From contig NZ_BLTJ01000012.1 of assembly GCF_013282095.1 (NCBI RefSeq), positions 60,389 to 124,388 on the forward strand: a stretch of 64,000 nt of DNA, in the 5' to 3' direction. Source of the DNA: Enterocloster alcoholdehydrogenati (GTDB lineage Bacteria; Bacillota; Clostridia; Lachnospirales; Lachnospiraceae). The notes beneath the pieces are model-generated. The model saw nothing but the letters and a program-made list of their open reading frames with translations, did no database searches and was not told the DNA's origin. Shown in pieces: positions 45,273 to 55,210 of this stretch. The translations under genes were made by a program, and so were the position numbers. Every line of letters begins with the position of its first letter. The first letter of the stretch is position 1.

Positions 45273-46199
45273 TTTCTTCTTATTATCTTCCCTTTTCTGG
45301 ATCAGCTGCTCCAGCTCCTCTTCCCCGGCTTCCCTGATGGTCTTTACCCCATAGTAAAGCTCCCGCTCCGACTTCTTTACCCGGATCTTTCCTCGCATAT
45401 ATCCATGCTCCGGGCAAATGCCGACGGCAAAATAAAACCGCTGCCCGCAGGAAAACCATCGGATCTTCTTACGCAGCATACGTCTGCATTTTAAACACAC
45501 AAGATCGCTCATTTCCTTATTTTTAAGCAGCTCTTCCCTTGTTTCAAACTCTTCTGACACATATTTGGAATATTCGGGGAAATAAAGCCGATAAGCCTCC
45601 CCTTTCCCCGGCAGGAGATAATAATCCACCGATACATAAACTCCAAACCGTTCCAGATCAATTTTCTCAAAGATATCTGCGGTGTAGCAGGCATCATTAA
45701 ACGCCCTGTGAAACGCGCCCTCCTGCGCCAGCCCTTTTTCTGCCGCCGCCAGATCCAACGCCATACGGCTGCTGCCGTCCCCATATTCCAGAGAATACAG
45801 TTTCTGAACATCATAATACAGAAGCGGGCGCAGAAACGGCTGCGGCAGAACATAATACGCAATATTTCGCTCCAGCTCCGTCAGATCCATGGGACCCCAG
45901 GTGCAGAACCTGTATTCCTCAGGCCCGCACCATTCCAGAAACTCCCGGATCACCTTGGGAAAGGATTCCCCCTCCCGGCGAAGCTGCTCTATGTCCAGAC
46001 CAGTCACTTCCTGTATCTTGAAATGCAGTTCGTCATAGACCTGAGGCTTTACCAGCCGGTGAAATTTCCCCGCCCGTTTCCGGTTCTGATCCAGCTTCAC
46101 TGCACCGATTTCAATGATCTCAAAGGGCAGATGCCGGGTCTGGCCCTCCTTCCCATCGGGGCTCTGATTCCATTCCAGGTCAAGTACAATATAATTCAT
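45246..46199 (-). CDS. DEDDh-family 3'-5' exonuclease-like protein
   Basis: About 317 residues. The exonuclease motifs are LDLEWN (DxE), CTWGPMDLTELERN (Asp) and HRAFNDACYTA (His..Asp), which form the two-metal site of RNase T / DnaQ proteins. A long C-terminal extension has a CLKCRRM...CGQRFYFAVGICPEHG segment with four cysteines that could bind zinc. Whether it acts on RNA or DNA cannot be told. The start is ATG 46199 behind AGGA; two earlier ATGs are possible. It is monocistronic. Confidence 0.85.
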   Translation of the reverse strand: MNYIVLDLEWNQSPDGKEGQTRHLPFEIIEIGAVKLDQNRKRAGKFHRLVKPQVYDELHFKIQEVTGLDIEQLRREGESFPKVIREFLEWCGPEEYRFCTWGPMDLTELERNIAYYVLPQPFLRPLLYYDVQKLYSLEYGDGSSRMALDLAAAEKGLAQEGAFHRAFNDACYTADIFEKIDLERFGVYVSVDYYLLPGKGEAYRLYFPEYSKYVSEEFETREELLKNKEMSDLVCLKCRRMLRKKIRWFSCGQRFYFAVGICPEHGYMRGKIRVKKSERELYYGVKTIREAGEEELEQLIQKREDNKKKRKNLPKKS

Positions 46200-46301
46200 T
46201 TCCATCATCCTGTCATTTTCTAGTGCGCCTGACGGGACCTTTCAGGCGCTTTACTATCTTATCATATGACAGAGCATATGGAAAGGGGGGAGGCGCAAAA
46301 C

Positions 46302-46354
46302 GCAACTGGTATACATACCTGGCTATCTCGTTCAGCCAGTCATCCCCTAGTTGC
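46302..46354. repeat. Nested inverted repeats at the end of the tannase gene
   Basis: GCAACT and AGTTGC form an outer stem that encloses two hairpins, GGTA-TACA-TACC and TGGCT-N9-AGCCA. A T run follows on the plus strand and a short one on the minus strand. The stop codon of the tannase-like gene lies inside. It is probably a branched terminator. Confidence 0.5.
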
Positions 46355-47917
46355 TCTTTTTTCATCTAAATACTCAAAAAAACGGTCTGGAAGTTCAAAT
46401 GATACCTCATAACTTTGCCCTTTCATGGGATCTCCCCCCTTATACCTGACCCAGCCGGGGAAGGAGGCCATTGGCATCTGTCCCCCGGTCTTTTCAATCG
46501 TTCCATACAAAGGATCTGCTGGAAAGCATTTCTCACTGCACCATACATCCAGCCATTCCAAATAATCCATGGTAATTCCGCCGCAGTGTACCGCAGCGGG
46601 CATAGAGAAAAATTTAAGGAATGAATCTGTACCACTCTGCCCATATTTCTTAACGGTACGTTGGTAAAAATCTACAATTTGCCATGGACTAATCGACATA
46701 TCATTCCAGCTGGTAAATAAAATCAGTTTTCCTCCATGACAAATAAAATCATCAAAGTCTGTTTTAATATCATATGCCTCTGACGCCGCTTTCAGCAGCT
46801 GCAAAAGTTCCCTATCCGGGTTTAAGTAATCATGATCAATCAGCTTCCAATTCCTGTCTTTTGCAATAAAATATTTAAAAACACCGTCTGAACGGTCGCC
46901 GTGATGTACATTATATTTGGTATCAAGGGGTTCTCTGGGAACGGGATCCGGTCCCAGATCCATAAGTCCTCCTTCCAGCGCACTGTATCCATAATAGCGT
47001 CTTTTCCCTTCGGGCAGGCAATAGTTCAGTTCAAAACCATCTTCATAGACGTTCAGTGTATGAATCTGTGCCTCAGTCAGCTTATATTTCTTTTTAATTT
47101 GCATTAAAAACTCTGAGCAATTCATTCTGGCAGCATAAATATTTGAAATAATTCCATCCCTAATCCCGTCCAATCCATCATAAAGTTCAATCGCGTCCGC
47201 CTGAATTTTTTCGATTGTTTCCTGATCAATAAAACCATCTGAAAACGGGTATGTATTCGGGTCATAGCTGTCATATACCGCTTTTGATAAAAGTGCCCCC
47301 CACACTCGCAGCAGCACGAAGTCCGAAACTGGGTCTGCACAAAATATGCCATCATAATATTTACCATATGTTGTCGCGCATTCCAAAGCTTCTCTGCCGC
47401 CTGCTGAGCCGCCCGCAAAGTATGTATATTCTGTATCTGTACCATAGAAAAACTTTACCAGAAAGTGCATAATGCTGTTTGTTTTAATCAGATGGTCTCT
47501 AATATAATTTTGGAGCGCCTCTTCATTCTCCGCAAATTCAGCTGACATAGTATCTTCCGATTGATGTCCTGAATCATCGCCAAATACCACATAACCATGA
47601 TCGACCGGTGAATATTCAGACATAAGCATCGGTCCTTCTAACTCAGGAATTATCCCGTTATTAGCCCCGCCTCCAATCTGAACACTTCTTTTATTCCATA
47701 AATAAGGAAGAAGAAACTTCCACTCAATATTGGGAGCTGACGGATCCTTTGGATAAATCACACCCTTTACTGTTAAATACTTTATCTTGGTATTTTTCTG
47801 CGCCTTCTTTCTCTCTACATCCTGTATTTGTCCGCCTCTGTTATCTCCTATTATCATATCTTGAGAAATAACATATCCTGCCGCTGTTGAAATCCGTTCC
47901 TCTAATAACGGAATCAT
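46340..47917 (-). CDS. Tannase/feruloyl-esterase family protein, cytosolic form
   Basis: About 525 residues, alpha/beta hydrolase of the tannase family (PF07519-like). The nucleophile is in YFAGGSAGGREAL, the acid in LFTSWNDMSISPWQ and the His near PAAVHCGGI. Members split ester bonds between aromatic acids (gallate, ferulate) and sugars or alcohols. No signal peptide is present, so it acts inside the cell, unlike most secreted tannases. The linked CitMHS-type transporter could import the substrate or acid. Codon and base use are more AT-rich than neighbours. GGGGTGA precedes the ATG. Confidence 0.85.
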   Translation of the reverse strand: MIPLLEERISTAAGYVISQDMIIGDNRGGQIQDVERKKAQKNTKIKYLTVKGVIYPKDPSAPNIEWKFLLPYLWNKRSVQIGGGANNGIIPELEGPMLMSEYSPVDHGYVVFGDDSGHQSEDTMSAEFAENEEALQNYIRDHLIKTNSIMHFLVKFFYGTDTEYTYFAGGSAGGREALECATTYGKYYDGIFCADPVSDFVLLRVWGALLSKAVYDSYDPNTYPFSDGFIDQETIEKIQADAIELYDGLDGIRDGIISNIYAARMNCSEFLMQIKKKYKLTEAQIHTLNVYEDGFELNYCLPEGKRRYYGYSALEGGLMDLGPDPVPREPLDTKYNVHHGDRSDGVFKYFIAKDRNWKLIDHDYLNPDRELLQLLKAASEAYDIKTDFDDFICHGGKLILFTSWNDMSISPWQIVDFYQRTVKKYGQSGTDSFLKFFSMPAAVHCGGITMDYLEWLDVWCSEKCFPADPLYGTIEKTGGQMPMASFPGWVRYKGGDPMKGQSYEVSFELPDRFFEYLDEKRATRG

Positions 47918-48017
47918 TTCCTGTCACCCCATCCTGTCTTTCAATATTTTATAAATTTCCATGTAACTGTACAAAACAGTGGGAAAACAGCGATGCTTCT
48001 TGAATGACGAAAGGCAT

Positions 48018-48953
48018 TCAAGAAGATACCCTATTCTGAAACGTTACATTTCCATAAATATTTTTTGTGATGTCAATCATATATTGTACCGGTGCAGAGA
48101 TATATCCCCCGATTCTTGTCAGAATAACAAATTTCCAAGTAATCGGTTTTGATCCAACGGAAAATATCTCCACATCATCTACTGGAGGTGCATTAAAATC
48201 TGATGCAAAAGCAACTCCAAAATTTTGCGAAACCAGTTTCCATATCGTATCTATAGATGAAAACTCCATACTTTTAGGAGACATATTATAACTCTTCATC
48301 ATTTTATCTGCTACGCTTCTTAGCCTTGATCCCTTATTCAGCATCAAAAACAGCTCCCCCTCCAGCTGACGAACGTCAATCCATGGATGTCGAAAACCAT
48401 ATTTCATAACACCTTTTAAATTCCAGTTCTTAGGCGCAATCAAACAAATCTCTTCTGAATCCAGTTCTTCCGCATGAAAATCCCATTTATTCTGTTCTCC
48501 GTCCTCAATTGTAAGCATGGCGAGCTGAATCTCTCCATTTCTGAGCAGTTCTTCCAATCTTACCGCATTTTCCTGATAAACACGAAGCTCAAACCCCGGA
48601 TATTTCTTGTAAAACAGCGGCAGCAGACTTGGAAAAATGTCTTTCCCACGCCCCAGCGTAGATCCTATGGCAAGAACGCCACTTTTCATTTGCTTTATGT
48701 CCTTAATCTGTTCATTGAAATTACGATCTATCTCTATCATCTGCTTCGCGTATTTCAAATATTGTTCTCCCGCATAAGTTGGAATCATCTTTTTACCCAC
48801 ACGCTCAAACAGTTGTATTCCATACATCTCTTCTGTTCTTGCAAGAAACTTGCTTAACGCCGGTTGGGAAATAAATAAATTCTCCGCAGCTTTTCCAATC
48901 CCCTGTACCTTTGCTATTTCAAGCATATATTTCTGTTCTTTTAACTCAGCCAT
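48018..48953 (-). CDS. LysR-family transcriptional regulator (tannase locus)
   Basis: About 311 residues. The N-terminal HTH (VQGIGKAAENLFISQPALSKFLARTEEMYGI) and the C-terminal effector domain are typical of LysR proteins. It lies between a transporter and an esterase in the same direction, and is likely to regulate both in answer to an aromatic or carboxylic effector (inference). GGAGGG precedes the ATG. It is AT-rich like its partners. Confidence 0.93.
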   Translation of the reverse strand: MAELKEQKYMLEIAKVQGIGKAAENLFISQPALSKFLARTEEMYGIQLFERVGKKMIPTYAGEQYLKYAKQMIEIDRNFNEQIKDIKQMKSGVLAIGSTLGRGKDIFPSLLPLFYKKYPGFELRVYQENAVRLEELLRNGEIQLAMLTIEDGEQNKWDFHAEELDSEEICLIAPKNWNLKGVMKYGFRHPWIDVRQLEGELFLMLNKGSRLRSVADKMMKSYNMSPKSMEFSSIDTIWKLVSQNFGVAFASDFNAPPVDDVEIFSVGSKPITWKFVILTRIGGYISAPVQYMIDITKNIYGNVTFQNRVSS

Positions 48954-49051
48954 CGCAGTTACCCTCCAATGTTAAAACAGGTGCCCTGAATCATTACTAT
49001 TTATATTATAAAGAAAATAACTGCATCTGGAAAGAAAAAAGGTATGCCTAC

Positions 49052-50368
49052 TTAAAATGGAATGGCACCTACCAGCAAAGAGCCTGCAAAACAAACGGTG
49101 CAAATCAGCATTGCCCACTTAAAGGTAAACTTCCAATGGTCTTTAAACTCAATTCCAGCAAGCCCAAGTCCAATATACATAGCTGCTGTTCCAGGATTTA
49201 CAAATACCTGAGGAACAAATGTCATCAAATAGCTTGCCGCTGCCTGCAGTGGAGTAATATGCTCAGCTGCAATAGACTGAAGCATTGGAACAATCGTATA
49301 AGCACAGGCTTCGTGATTTAGACCCAACGCACTCAGAGGCCCCCATAAGAATCCCATAACCGTATTTACATGAGCGGTCGTGCTGCCAGATAAGATCCCT
49401 GAAACCACTTCTACCATGGAATCTTTCATTGGGCTATTATTTAATACTCCTGTAAATACACCGGAGGCAAACAGTACACTTACCATAGTAAGGACTGTAG
49501 GCGCATAGGATTTTAAACGTTCATTCTGTAGTTTCGCATCTGGATAATTCACAACCAGCCCCAGTGCTGCCGCTGCCATAAAACACAAAAAGGTGGGCAG
49601 CCCAGACGCAAACATTATAATAATTACCGCCACAATTAGAATAACATTGAATCCAAACAGATTGGGCCGTAAAAGCGCCTTCTCAGCTTCCGATTTATCT
49701 GCCTCACTAAAAAGCTGTGATGGTTGCACACCTTCCTTCAGTCCCGCTCCCCTCTTTTTTTCCTTCCACGCATAATACAGCGCAATCAGGAAACAGCAAA
49801 TCAACCCAATAATCATTCCAGGAAGCTCTGCTATTAAAATATCTGTTGCTGAAATTCCGAAACCAGCCGCAAGACGGCCACAAGGCCCTCCCCACGGCAG
49901 GCAATTCATTACACCTGCAGTAATAGAGACAAGGCACATAAGAATCAGGGGCCTCATATTTAATTTTTTATAAATCATCAAAAAAGGGGGAATTACAATT
50001 AAATATGTAGTAGCACCAGATCCATCCGAATGTCCAATCATTGTTGCCAAAACGGTCAAAATGCAGACTGCTGTTACAGATTTTGCTCCCAACATCATTT
50101 TCCCCACAATTCGGTCAAAAACCCCCGCATCCATCATAACACCAAAGAAAATGATTGCAAATGTAAACATTGCGGCATTGCTTACCTGCCCCTTCAATCC
50201 ATCCGTTACCCATAATGATAAATCCTTAAAATTCGGCCTCATAATTACTGCAAAAATCATGGGAATCGCAATCATCGGAATGGATGGCGTAAATTTACCA
50301 GATACCAGAACCACCGTCAAAATCAACATCATGCTAAATCCTAACACAGCATACATTGTAACGCTCAT
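49052..50368 (-). CDS. CitMHS-type carboxylate transporter
   Basis: About 438 residues with eleven or twelve membrane helices. The family pattern is in GHSDGSGATTYLIVIPPFLMIYK and LNNSPMKDSMVEVVSG. CitMHS proteins co-transport metal-citrate complexes or other carboxylates with protons. Here the linked esterase and LysR suggest an aromatic acid or ester as substrate (inference). The start is ATG 50368 with GGAGG 8 nt upstream, six codons inside the open frame. It is the first gene of the locus. Confidence 0.88.
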   Translation of the reverse strand: MSVTMYAVLGFSMMLILTVVLVSGKFTPSIPMIAIPMIFAVIMRPNFKDLSLWVTDGLKGQVSNAAMFTFAIIFFGVMMDAGVFDRIVGKMMLGAKSVTAVCILTVLATMIGHSDGSGATTYLIVIPPFLMIYKKLNMRPLILMCLVSITAGVMNCLPWGGPCGRLAAGFGISATDILIAELPGMIIGLICCFLIALYYAWKEKKRGAGLKEGVQPSQLFSEADKSEAEKALLRPNLFGFNVILIVAVIIIMFASGLPTFLCFMAAAALGLVVNYPDAKLQNERLKSYAPTVLTMVSVLFASGVFTGVLNNSPMKDSMVEVVSGILSGSTTAHVNTVMGFLWGPLSALGLNHEACAYTIVPMLQSIAAEHITPLQAAASYLMTFVPQVFVNPGTAAMYIGLGLAGIEFKDHWKFTFKWAMLICTVCFAGSLLVGAIPF

Positions 50369-50399
50369 AACCTCAACCTCCACCATATCATTTTCACTA

Positions 50400-50745
50400 A
50401 GAGCCCCTGTAAGTTTTACAAATTAAATTATATATGAAACAAAACTTCAAGTGAAATGTTATTTTTAATTACTTTTTAATAATATAATGTTATTAAACCC
50501 CAGGTTTTTAACAATTATTTTGTTGTTTTCAATTATTTTTATACAATTCTTATATTTAATAATATATATATCATTTTCTTTATAACTTGTTGTTATGTAT
50601 TGCTGCATTTTTTATATTTTAAATCATATTATTTTCATTTTATCGTATATATTGTATTGCTTTTTGCAACAAAATCATATGAACTTGTGATCCTAAATTT
50701 ATCATCTGTTAATAACGATTGAATAACATTCGGTCCCTTTTACGC
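50400..50745. other. AT-rich intergenic region upstream of the transporter
   Basis: About 350 bp of very AT-rich DNA without a credible ORF. It must contain the promoter of the transporter-LysR-tannase locus; a TATAAT near 50436 (minus) has only a weak -35. No clear LysR box was found. Confidence 0.5.
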
Positions 50746-50791
50746 AAAAATCCGGATCCCGCTCTGTTTTCAAAGCGGAACTCCGGATTTT
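50746..50791 (-). terminator. Terminator of the nik-type operon
   Basis: AAAAATCCGGA and CCGCT pair with AGCGG and TCCGGATTTT around a loop. T/A tracts lie on both sides. It lies 48 bp after the stop of the last gene. Confidence 0.85.
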
Positions 50792-50838
50792 GATGTACTT
50801 TAACAGATATAATCCATTTTTTCTATGCACTTTTAACT

Positions 50839-51810
50839 TCAAATTATCTCTAACTGCACCACATTTTCTCCCATCACGCAGCTCTCCCCATAGGCCGCCA
50901 GCGGATCTCCCCTCCTGACGCCCAAAGCAGTTGTATAATAGAGTACAACTCCCGCAAATTCCGCCCGCACCTCCTGAAGTGTCTGGCCGGACATGGATCT
51001 TAGTTCTCCCAGAAGCTGGCCTTTTTTTACAGTCTCTGCGGCTTTTATGCAGGGATACCAGAGCCCGTCCTCTTTTGCTTCTGCATAGACAGCCCTACAG
51101 ATTTCGGTCTGTACTGCCGGCTCATTCTCCCCCGGAAGAATAGAAAGATGCCGCAGCAGCCTGCGCACATCCTCCATACAGTCCTCCTTTTCTTTCTCCG
51201 ACCATCTTCCCCCGCACCCCCGCTCGGCCAGAAGAGCAGGAATACCTCTCTGCACCGCCCAGCTGTACAGACCATTTCTGGCATGAGATCGCACCCGGTA
51301 AGACACCTTCAGCTGCTTTGCAGCCTCTAACGATGCCTGATATACTTCCCCGCAGTTTCCCGCGGGAAAGAACACCAGCGGGCAAAGATCCTCGTTCCAG
51401 TCTCCTCCGTGAAGATCCGCCAGCAAGTCTGCCGCCGGATAAAGCGCCTGCTCCAGGATATACGCCATCTGCAAAGAAATACTTCCCCCAGGATCTCCTG
51501 GAAAGGCCCTGTTCAAATTGATTCCGTCCTCCGGCACTACCTGCTTCACCCCATCATAAAATCCCTCAGGATTTACCAGGGGAAGCAAAACAGCATTTCC
51601 GCACATACGGCCGGGATCCAGTTCCTTAGCCAGTTCAAGCAGCGCCTGAATCCCCACATATTCGCAGCCGTGAACTCCTGCCGTAACCGCTAAAGTCCTT
51701 CCGGGAAATGCGCCGCAAATGCAGATCGCCTCCAGAGAAAGCCCTTCTGTAACCGGAAGCTGCACGATTCTCTTTTCCCCTGGAGCAATAGTATTTCCAT
51801 AAAATATCAT
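50839..51810 (-). CDS. AstE/AspA-like metallohydrolase (M14-type deacylase)
   Basis: About 323 residues. The zinc motif is GVHGCEYVG with a second His in LADLHGGD. The substrate-binding motif is NLNRAFPG and a catalytic Glu lies in LLAERG. Relatives are succinylglutamate desuccinylase, aspartoacylase and M14 carboxypeptidases, which release an acyl or amino-acid group. Its ATG overlaps the preceding ABC ATPase by 4 nt, so it belongs to the Nik-type operon. It may process an imported chelator or peptide (inference); the substrate is unknown. Confidence 0.88.
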   Translation of the reverse strand: MIFYGNTIAPGEKRIVQLPVTEGLSLEAICICGAFPGRTLAVTAGVHGCEYVGIQALLELAKELDPGRMCGNAVLLPLVNPEGFYDGVKQVVPEDGINLNRAFPGDPGGSISLQMAYILEQALYPAADLLADLHGGDWNEDLCPLVFFPAGNCGEVYQASLEAAKQLKVSYRVRSHARNGLYSWAVQRGIPALLAERGCGGRWSEKEKEDCMEDVRRLLRHLSILPGENEPAVQTEICRAVYAEAKEDGLWYPCIKAAETVKKGQLLGELRSMSGQTLQEVRAEFAGVVLYYTTALGVRRGDPLAAYGESCVMGENVVQLEII

Positions 51811-52604
51811 ATTTCCTGCTCCTTTGTGTCAAATACAATAATGGATTCCAGCAGACTTCTGGCATATGGATCCTTTGTCCGGCCGATCTGTCCGGTTGGA
51901 AGGTGCTCTGTGATCCGGCCCTTATACAAAAACAGCACCTCGTCGCAGAGATACGTGACCGATGTCAGATCATGGGTAATGAAAATGTACGTTAGCCCCA
52001 TCTTCTCCTTCAGTTCCCTCAGAAGATCCATCACCTGTACCTGGGTATGGGCGTCCAGAGAGGAAATCGCCTCATCAAACAGAATCACTTCCGGTCTGCA
52101 GGCCACCGCACGGGCAATGCACACCCGCTGCAGCTGGCCCCCGGAAAGTTCATGAGGAAACCGTCCCTCAAATTCGGTCGGAAGGCCTACCAGCTTAAGA
52201 AGCTGCGCTGTCTCCGCTTCCCGGTTAAGCCGCACCTCCTCACGGCGCTCCCTAACAGTCAGCCCTTCTCCAATGATATCCCGAATCCTAAATCTTGGAT
52301 TTGCAGAAGTTGTATAATCCTGAAAAACCACACTGAGCTTATTTTGCAGATTTTTCCGCCCCGTCCGGGAACCGTAAACCGAAACACCATCCAGAATCGT
52401 TTCTCCCCGATCCGGCTTTAACAGGCCGCAGAGGACACGGCCCATGGTAGACTTACCGCTTCCTGATTCTCCCAGCACACCCAGGCAGATTCCCTTTTTT
52501 ACCTGAAAAGAAATATCAAACAGAACCTGCTGTCTGGTGTGTCCAAAAATCTTCTCCTGACGCTCACTCTTAAAGCTGACGCAGACGTCCCTCATTTCAA
52601 GCAT
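51807..52604 (-). CDS. nikE: ABC transporter ATPase, NikE/DppF type
   Basis: About 265 residues. Walker A is GESGSGKST, signature LSGGQLQRVCIARAV and Walker B VILFDEAISSLD. It forms the ATPase pair with NikD. The start overlaps the end of nikD by 8 nt. Family members power nickel or oligopeptide import. Confidence 0.93.
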   Translation of the reverse strand: MLEMRDVCVSFKSERQEKIFGHTRQQVLFDISFQVKKGICLGVLGESGSGKSTMGRVLCGLLKPDRGETILDGVSVYGSRTGRKNLQNKLSVVFQDYTTSANPRFRIRDIIGEGLTVRERREEVRLNREAETAQLLKLVGLPTEFEGRFPHELSGGQLQRVCIARAVACRPEVILFDEAISSLDAHTQVQVMDLLRELKEKMGLTYIFITHDLTSVTYLCDEVLFLYKGRITEHLPTGQIGRTKDPYARSLLESIIVFDTKEQEI

Positions 52605-53427
52605 AAGACGCCTCCTTTTCCTCTAATATTCCTTGATACCGCTCCATCACGGCGGCCCGCTTTTCCACCAGAAGGCGCGTATAGGGATCCGACGCATGAT
52701 GAAGGATATGGTAAAAATCACCCTGATCGGCAACCTGGCCCTGATTAAGCACCACAATCCGATCAGCAACCCGTGAGATGGCATTTAAGTCATGAGAAAT
52801 AAATATCATCGCCATCTGGTGCTCCTTTTTGACCCGCAAAAATTCATTCAGGATTTCAAACTGAGTGATGGCATCAATGGCTGTGGTAGGCTCATCCGCA
52901 ATCAGCAGTTTTGGTGTCATGGACACAGCAATGCCAATCATAATTCGCTGCAGCATACCTCCGGAAAGCTGGTGCGGATACTTTTCCAGCGTTTCCTCAG
53001 GACTTCGGATACACATTTTTTCCAGCATTTTTAGCGAACGCCGTCGGATCTCCCCAGCGTTCCAGTCATTATGTGCTGCAAACGTCTCCGCAATCTGATA
53101 TCCCACCCGATATAGCGGGTCAAAGCAGGTCATGGGATTCTGCAGTACAATTCCCACCTTTTTCCCACGAAGCCGCCGAAGTTCCTCCGGGCTGCGCCCC
53201 AGCAGCTCCTGTCCCTCAAACCGGGCGCTGCCGGATACGCAGAATCCCTTATCCAGCAGTCCCATCGACGCCTTAATAGACATGGATTTTCCGCTTCCTG
53301 ATTCTCCCAGGATTCCCAGGCACTCTCCCGGCTCCACTGCCAGAGAAACACCCCTGACCAGTTCTGTTTTTTTATGTCGCTGTCTCAGGGACACCCGCAG
53401 TCCTTCTAATTCAAATACTGGTTTCAT
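52597..53427 (-). CDS. nikD: ABC transporter ATPase, NikD/DppD type
   Basis: About 276 residues. Walker A is GESGSGKS, signature LSGGMLQRIMIGIAV and Walker B LLIADEPTTAID. It overlaps nikC by 4 nt and nikE by 8 nt. Partner of NikE. Confidence 0.93.
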   Translation of the reverse strand: MKPVFELEGLRVSLRQRHKKTELVRGVSLAVEPGECLGILGESGSGKSMSIKASMGLLDKGFCVSGSARFEGQELLGRSPEELRRLRGKKVGIVLQNPMTCFDPLYRVGYQIAETFAAHNDWNAGEIRRRSLKMLEKMCIRSPEETLEKYPHQLSGGMLQRIMIGIAVSMTPKLLIADEPTTAIDAITQFEILNEFLRVKKEHQMAMIFISHDLNAISRVADRIVVLNQGQVADQGDFYHILHHASDPYTRLLVEKRAAVMERYQGILEEKEASYA

Positions 53428-54248
53428 TGTTCTGCCTCCTTTGGATCCAGCACATCTCTTAAAGCATCCCCCATCAGATTAAAGCAGCATACCAGAATCA
53501 CAATAGCCGCTCCGGGAGCCAGCATCTGAACCGGATTGCTGGTCAGCACCTCCTTTGCCTCGTTGAGCATGGCCCCCCACTCCGGTACAGGAGCCTGAAC
53601 CCCCAGCCCCAGAAAAGAAAGGGTGGAAATATTGATAATGGCCCAGCCCACATCCAGGGAAGCCAGCACCGCCAGATCCGAGGTAATGGACGGCAGAAGA
53701 TGCCGAAACAGAATAAACCGCTCCGGCATCCCCACGCAGCGGGAAAACTGTACAAAGTTGCGGTCTCTATACTGCATTACTCCCGTGCGGATCATCCTTG
53801 CATACCAGGCCCATTTGATAAACACATTTGCAAGAATTACATTCTGGACATTGATCCCCAGGAGGGCCACCACCGCAAACACCATAATCTGACTCGGAAA
53901 CGAGAGCATCACATCCACCAGCCGCATGATTACCTCTTCCACAATCCCCCGAAAATATCCCGCCGAAATCCCCAGAACAGCCCCCAGACCAATCGTTCCC
54001 GCCATTGTCACCATGGCAAGTCCCAGAGTAGGCCGTATACCGTATATCATTCGGGACAGCACGCACCGCCCCAGCTGATCCGTTCCCAGAGGATATTTCC
54101 AGCTGTAATCCGCAAATTTATTAAGAATATCCGTAGCATAGGGATCATTGGGAGCGATCCATGGAGCAAAAATCCCCATAAGAGCAATGACTGCTACCAT
54201 TCCCACGGTCGCCACGGCAGTTTTATTATGTAGAAAACGGTTTCCCAA
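53424..54248 (-). CDS. nikC: ABC permease, NikC type
   Basis: About 274 residues with six membrane helices. The N-terminal OppC-like segment (FAPWIAPNDPY, YPLGTDQLGRCVLSRMIYG) and the permease loop FSRCVGMPERFILFRHLLP are visible. The start is TTG at 54248 with GGGAGG 8 nt upstream inside the end of nikB. Confidence 0.93.
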   Translation of the reverse strand: MGNRFLHNKTAVATVGMVAVIALMGIFAPWIAPNDPYATDILNKFADYSWKYPLGTDQLGRCVLSRMIYGIRPTLGLAMVTMAGTIGLGAVLGISAGYFRGIVEEVIMRLVDVMLSFPSQIMVFAVVALLGINVQNVILANVFIKWAWYARMIRTGVMQYRDRNFVQFSRCVGMPERFILFRHLLPSITSDLAVLASLDVGWAIINISTLSFLGLGVQAPVPEWGAMLNEAKEVLTSNPVQMLAPGAAIVILVCCFNLMGDALRDVLDPKEAEQ

Positions 54249-54251
54249 AGT

Positions 54252-55190
54252 CTAATCCTCCCTTCTCAGTCTGGGATCCGATACTGTCTGTAAAATATCA
54301 AACAGCAGGTTAAACACCACAAAAAGCACTCCGATCAGCAGTACATACGTCTGGATCACCGGATAATCCCGGTTGAAAATAGAACTGATACACAGAGTAC
54401 CCAGACCTGGCCATGAAAATACATTTTCCACTACAATAGTGCCTGAGATCAGCTGCGGAATACTCATTCCCATTGCCACAATACAGGTGTGCATGGAGTT
54501 TTTTAGGATATGCCTTACCAGAATCTGCCTCTGAGGCAGACCCCGTACATTTGCATAAAGTACATAATCCTGTTTCATATTTTCCAGCATATTGTTGCGG
54601 ATTAGACGGATATAAGTGGAAATGTAGCTGAGGGCTACAGTAAAGGAAGGGAGGATCAGATGACGCCAGGTGCCGTTCCCATTTGTGGGAAGCCACTTAA
54701 GCTTAACGCTGATCCCCCACATCAGCAGCAGGCCTACCCAGTAGGCCGGCATAGCCGTAGAGATAAAAACCACGCCGCGCATCAGCCGGTCAAACCAGCC
54801 GTCTTTATACACAGCGCATAGAAAACCAATGGGGATGCTTAACACTAACACGATCACAAAAGAAGCTGCTGCCAGCTGCAATGTGGCAGGGAGACAGCGC
54901 AGCAGCTCCCCAGCCACAGTGCGGGCCGGATTTACATAGCTGATGCCGAAATCCCCCCGAAAGCAGCCTGCAAGCCAGTCAAAATACCGAACCATAAACG
55001 GCTTATTTAATCCCAGCATCTCCTCCATCCGGGCAACGGCTTCGTCTGTGATCACGGGCATCTGCTGGATACGCAGCGCTACCTCGGCCGGATTGGAGGG
55101 GATCAGATTGATAAACATAAAACACACAAAGGAAATAGCCAACAGAAGCGGTACGGCCATTAAAAGCCGCCTTACAACATAGCGTTTCAT
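54252..55190 (-). CDS. nikB: ABC permease, NikB type
   Basis: About 312 residues with six membrane helices. The DppB-like N-terminus (YVVRRLLMAVPLLLAISFVCF), loop ANVRGLPQRQILVRHILKN and ending VFSWPGLGTLC are typical. ATG 55190 has AAAGGAG upstream; eight further codons back to a TTG are not needed. Confidence 0.93.
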   Translation of the reverse strand: MKRYVVRRLLMAVPLLLAISFVCFMFINLIPSNPAEVALRIQQMPVITDEAVARMEEMLGLNKPFMVRYFDWLAGCFRGDFGISYVNPARTVAGELLRCLPATLQLAAASFVIVLVLSIPIGFLCAVYKDGWFDRLMRGVVFISTAMPAYWVGLLLMWGISVKLKWLPTNGNGTWRHLILPSFTVALSYISTYIRLIRNNMLENMKQDYVLYANVRGLPQRQILVRHILKNSMHTCIVAMGMSIPQLISGTIVVENVFSWPGLGTLCISSIFNRDYPVIQTYVLLIGVLFVVFNLLFDILQTVSDPRLRRED

Positions 55191-55210
55191 GAACTGCTCC
55201 TTTCGGCCCG

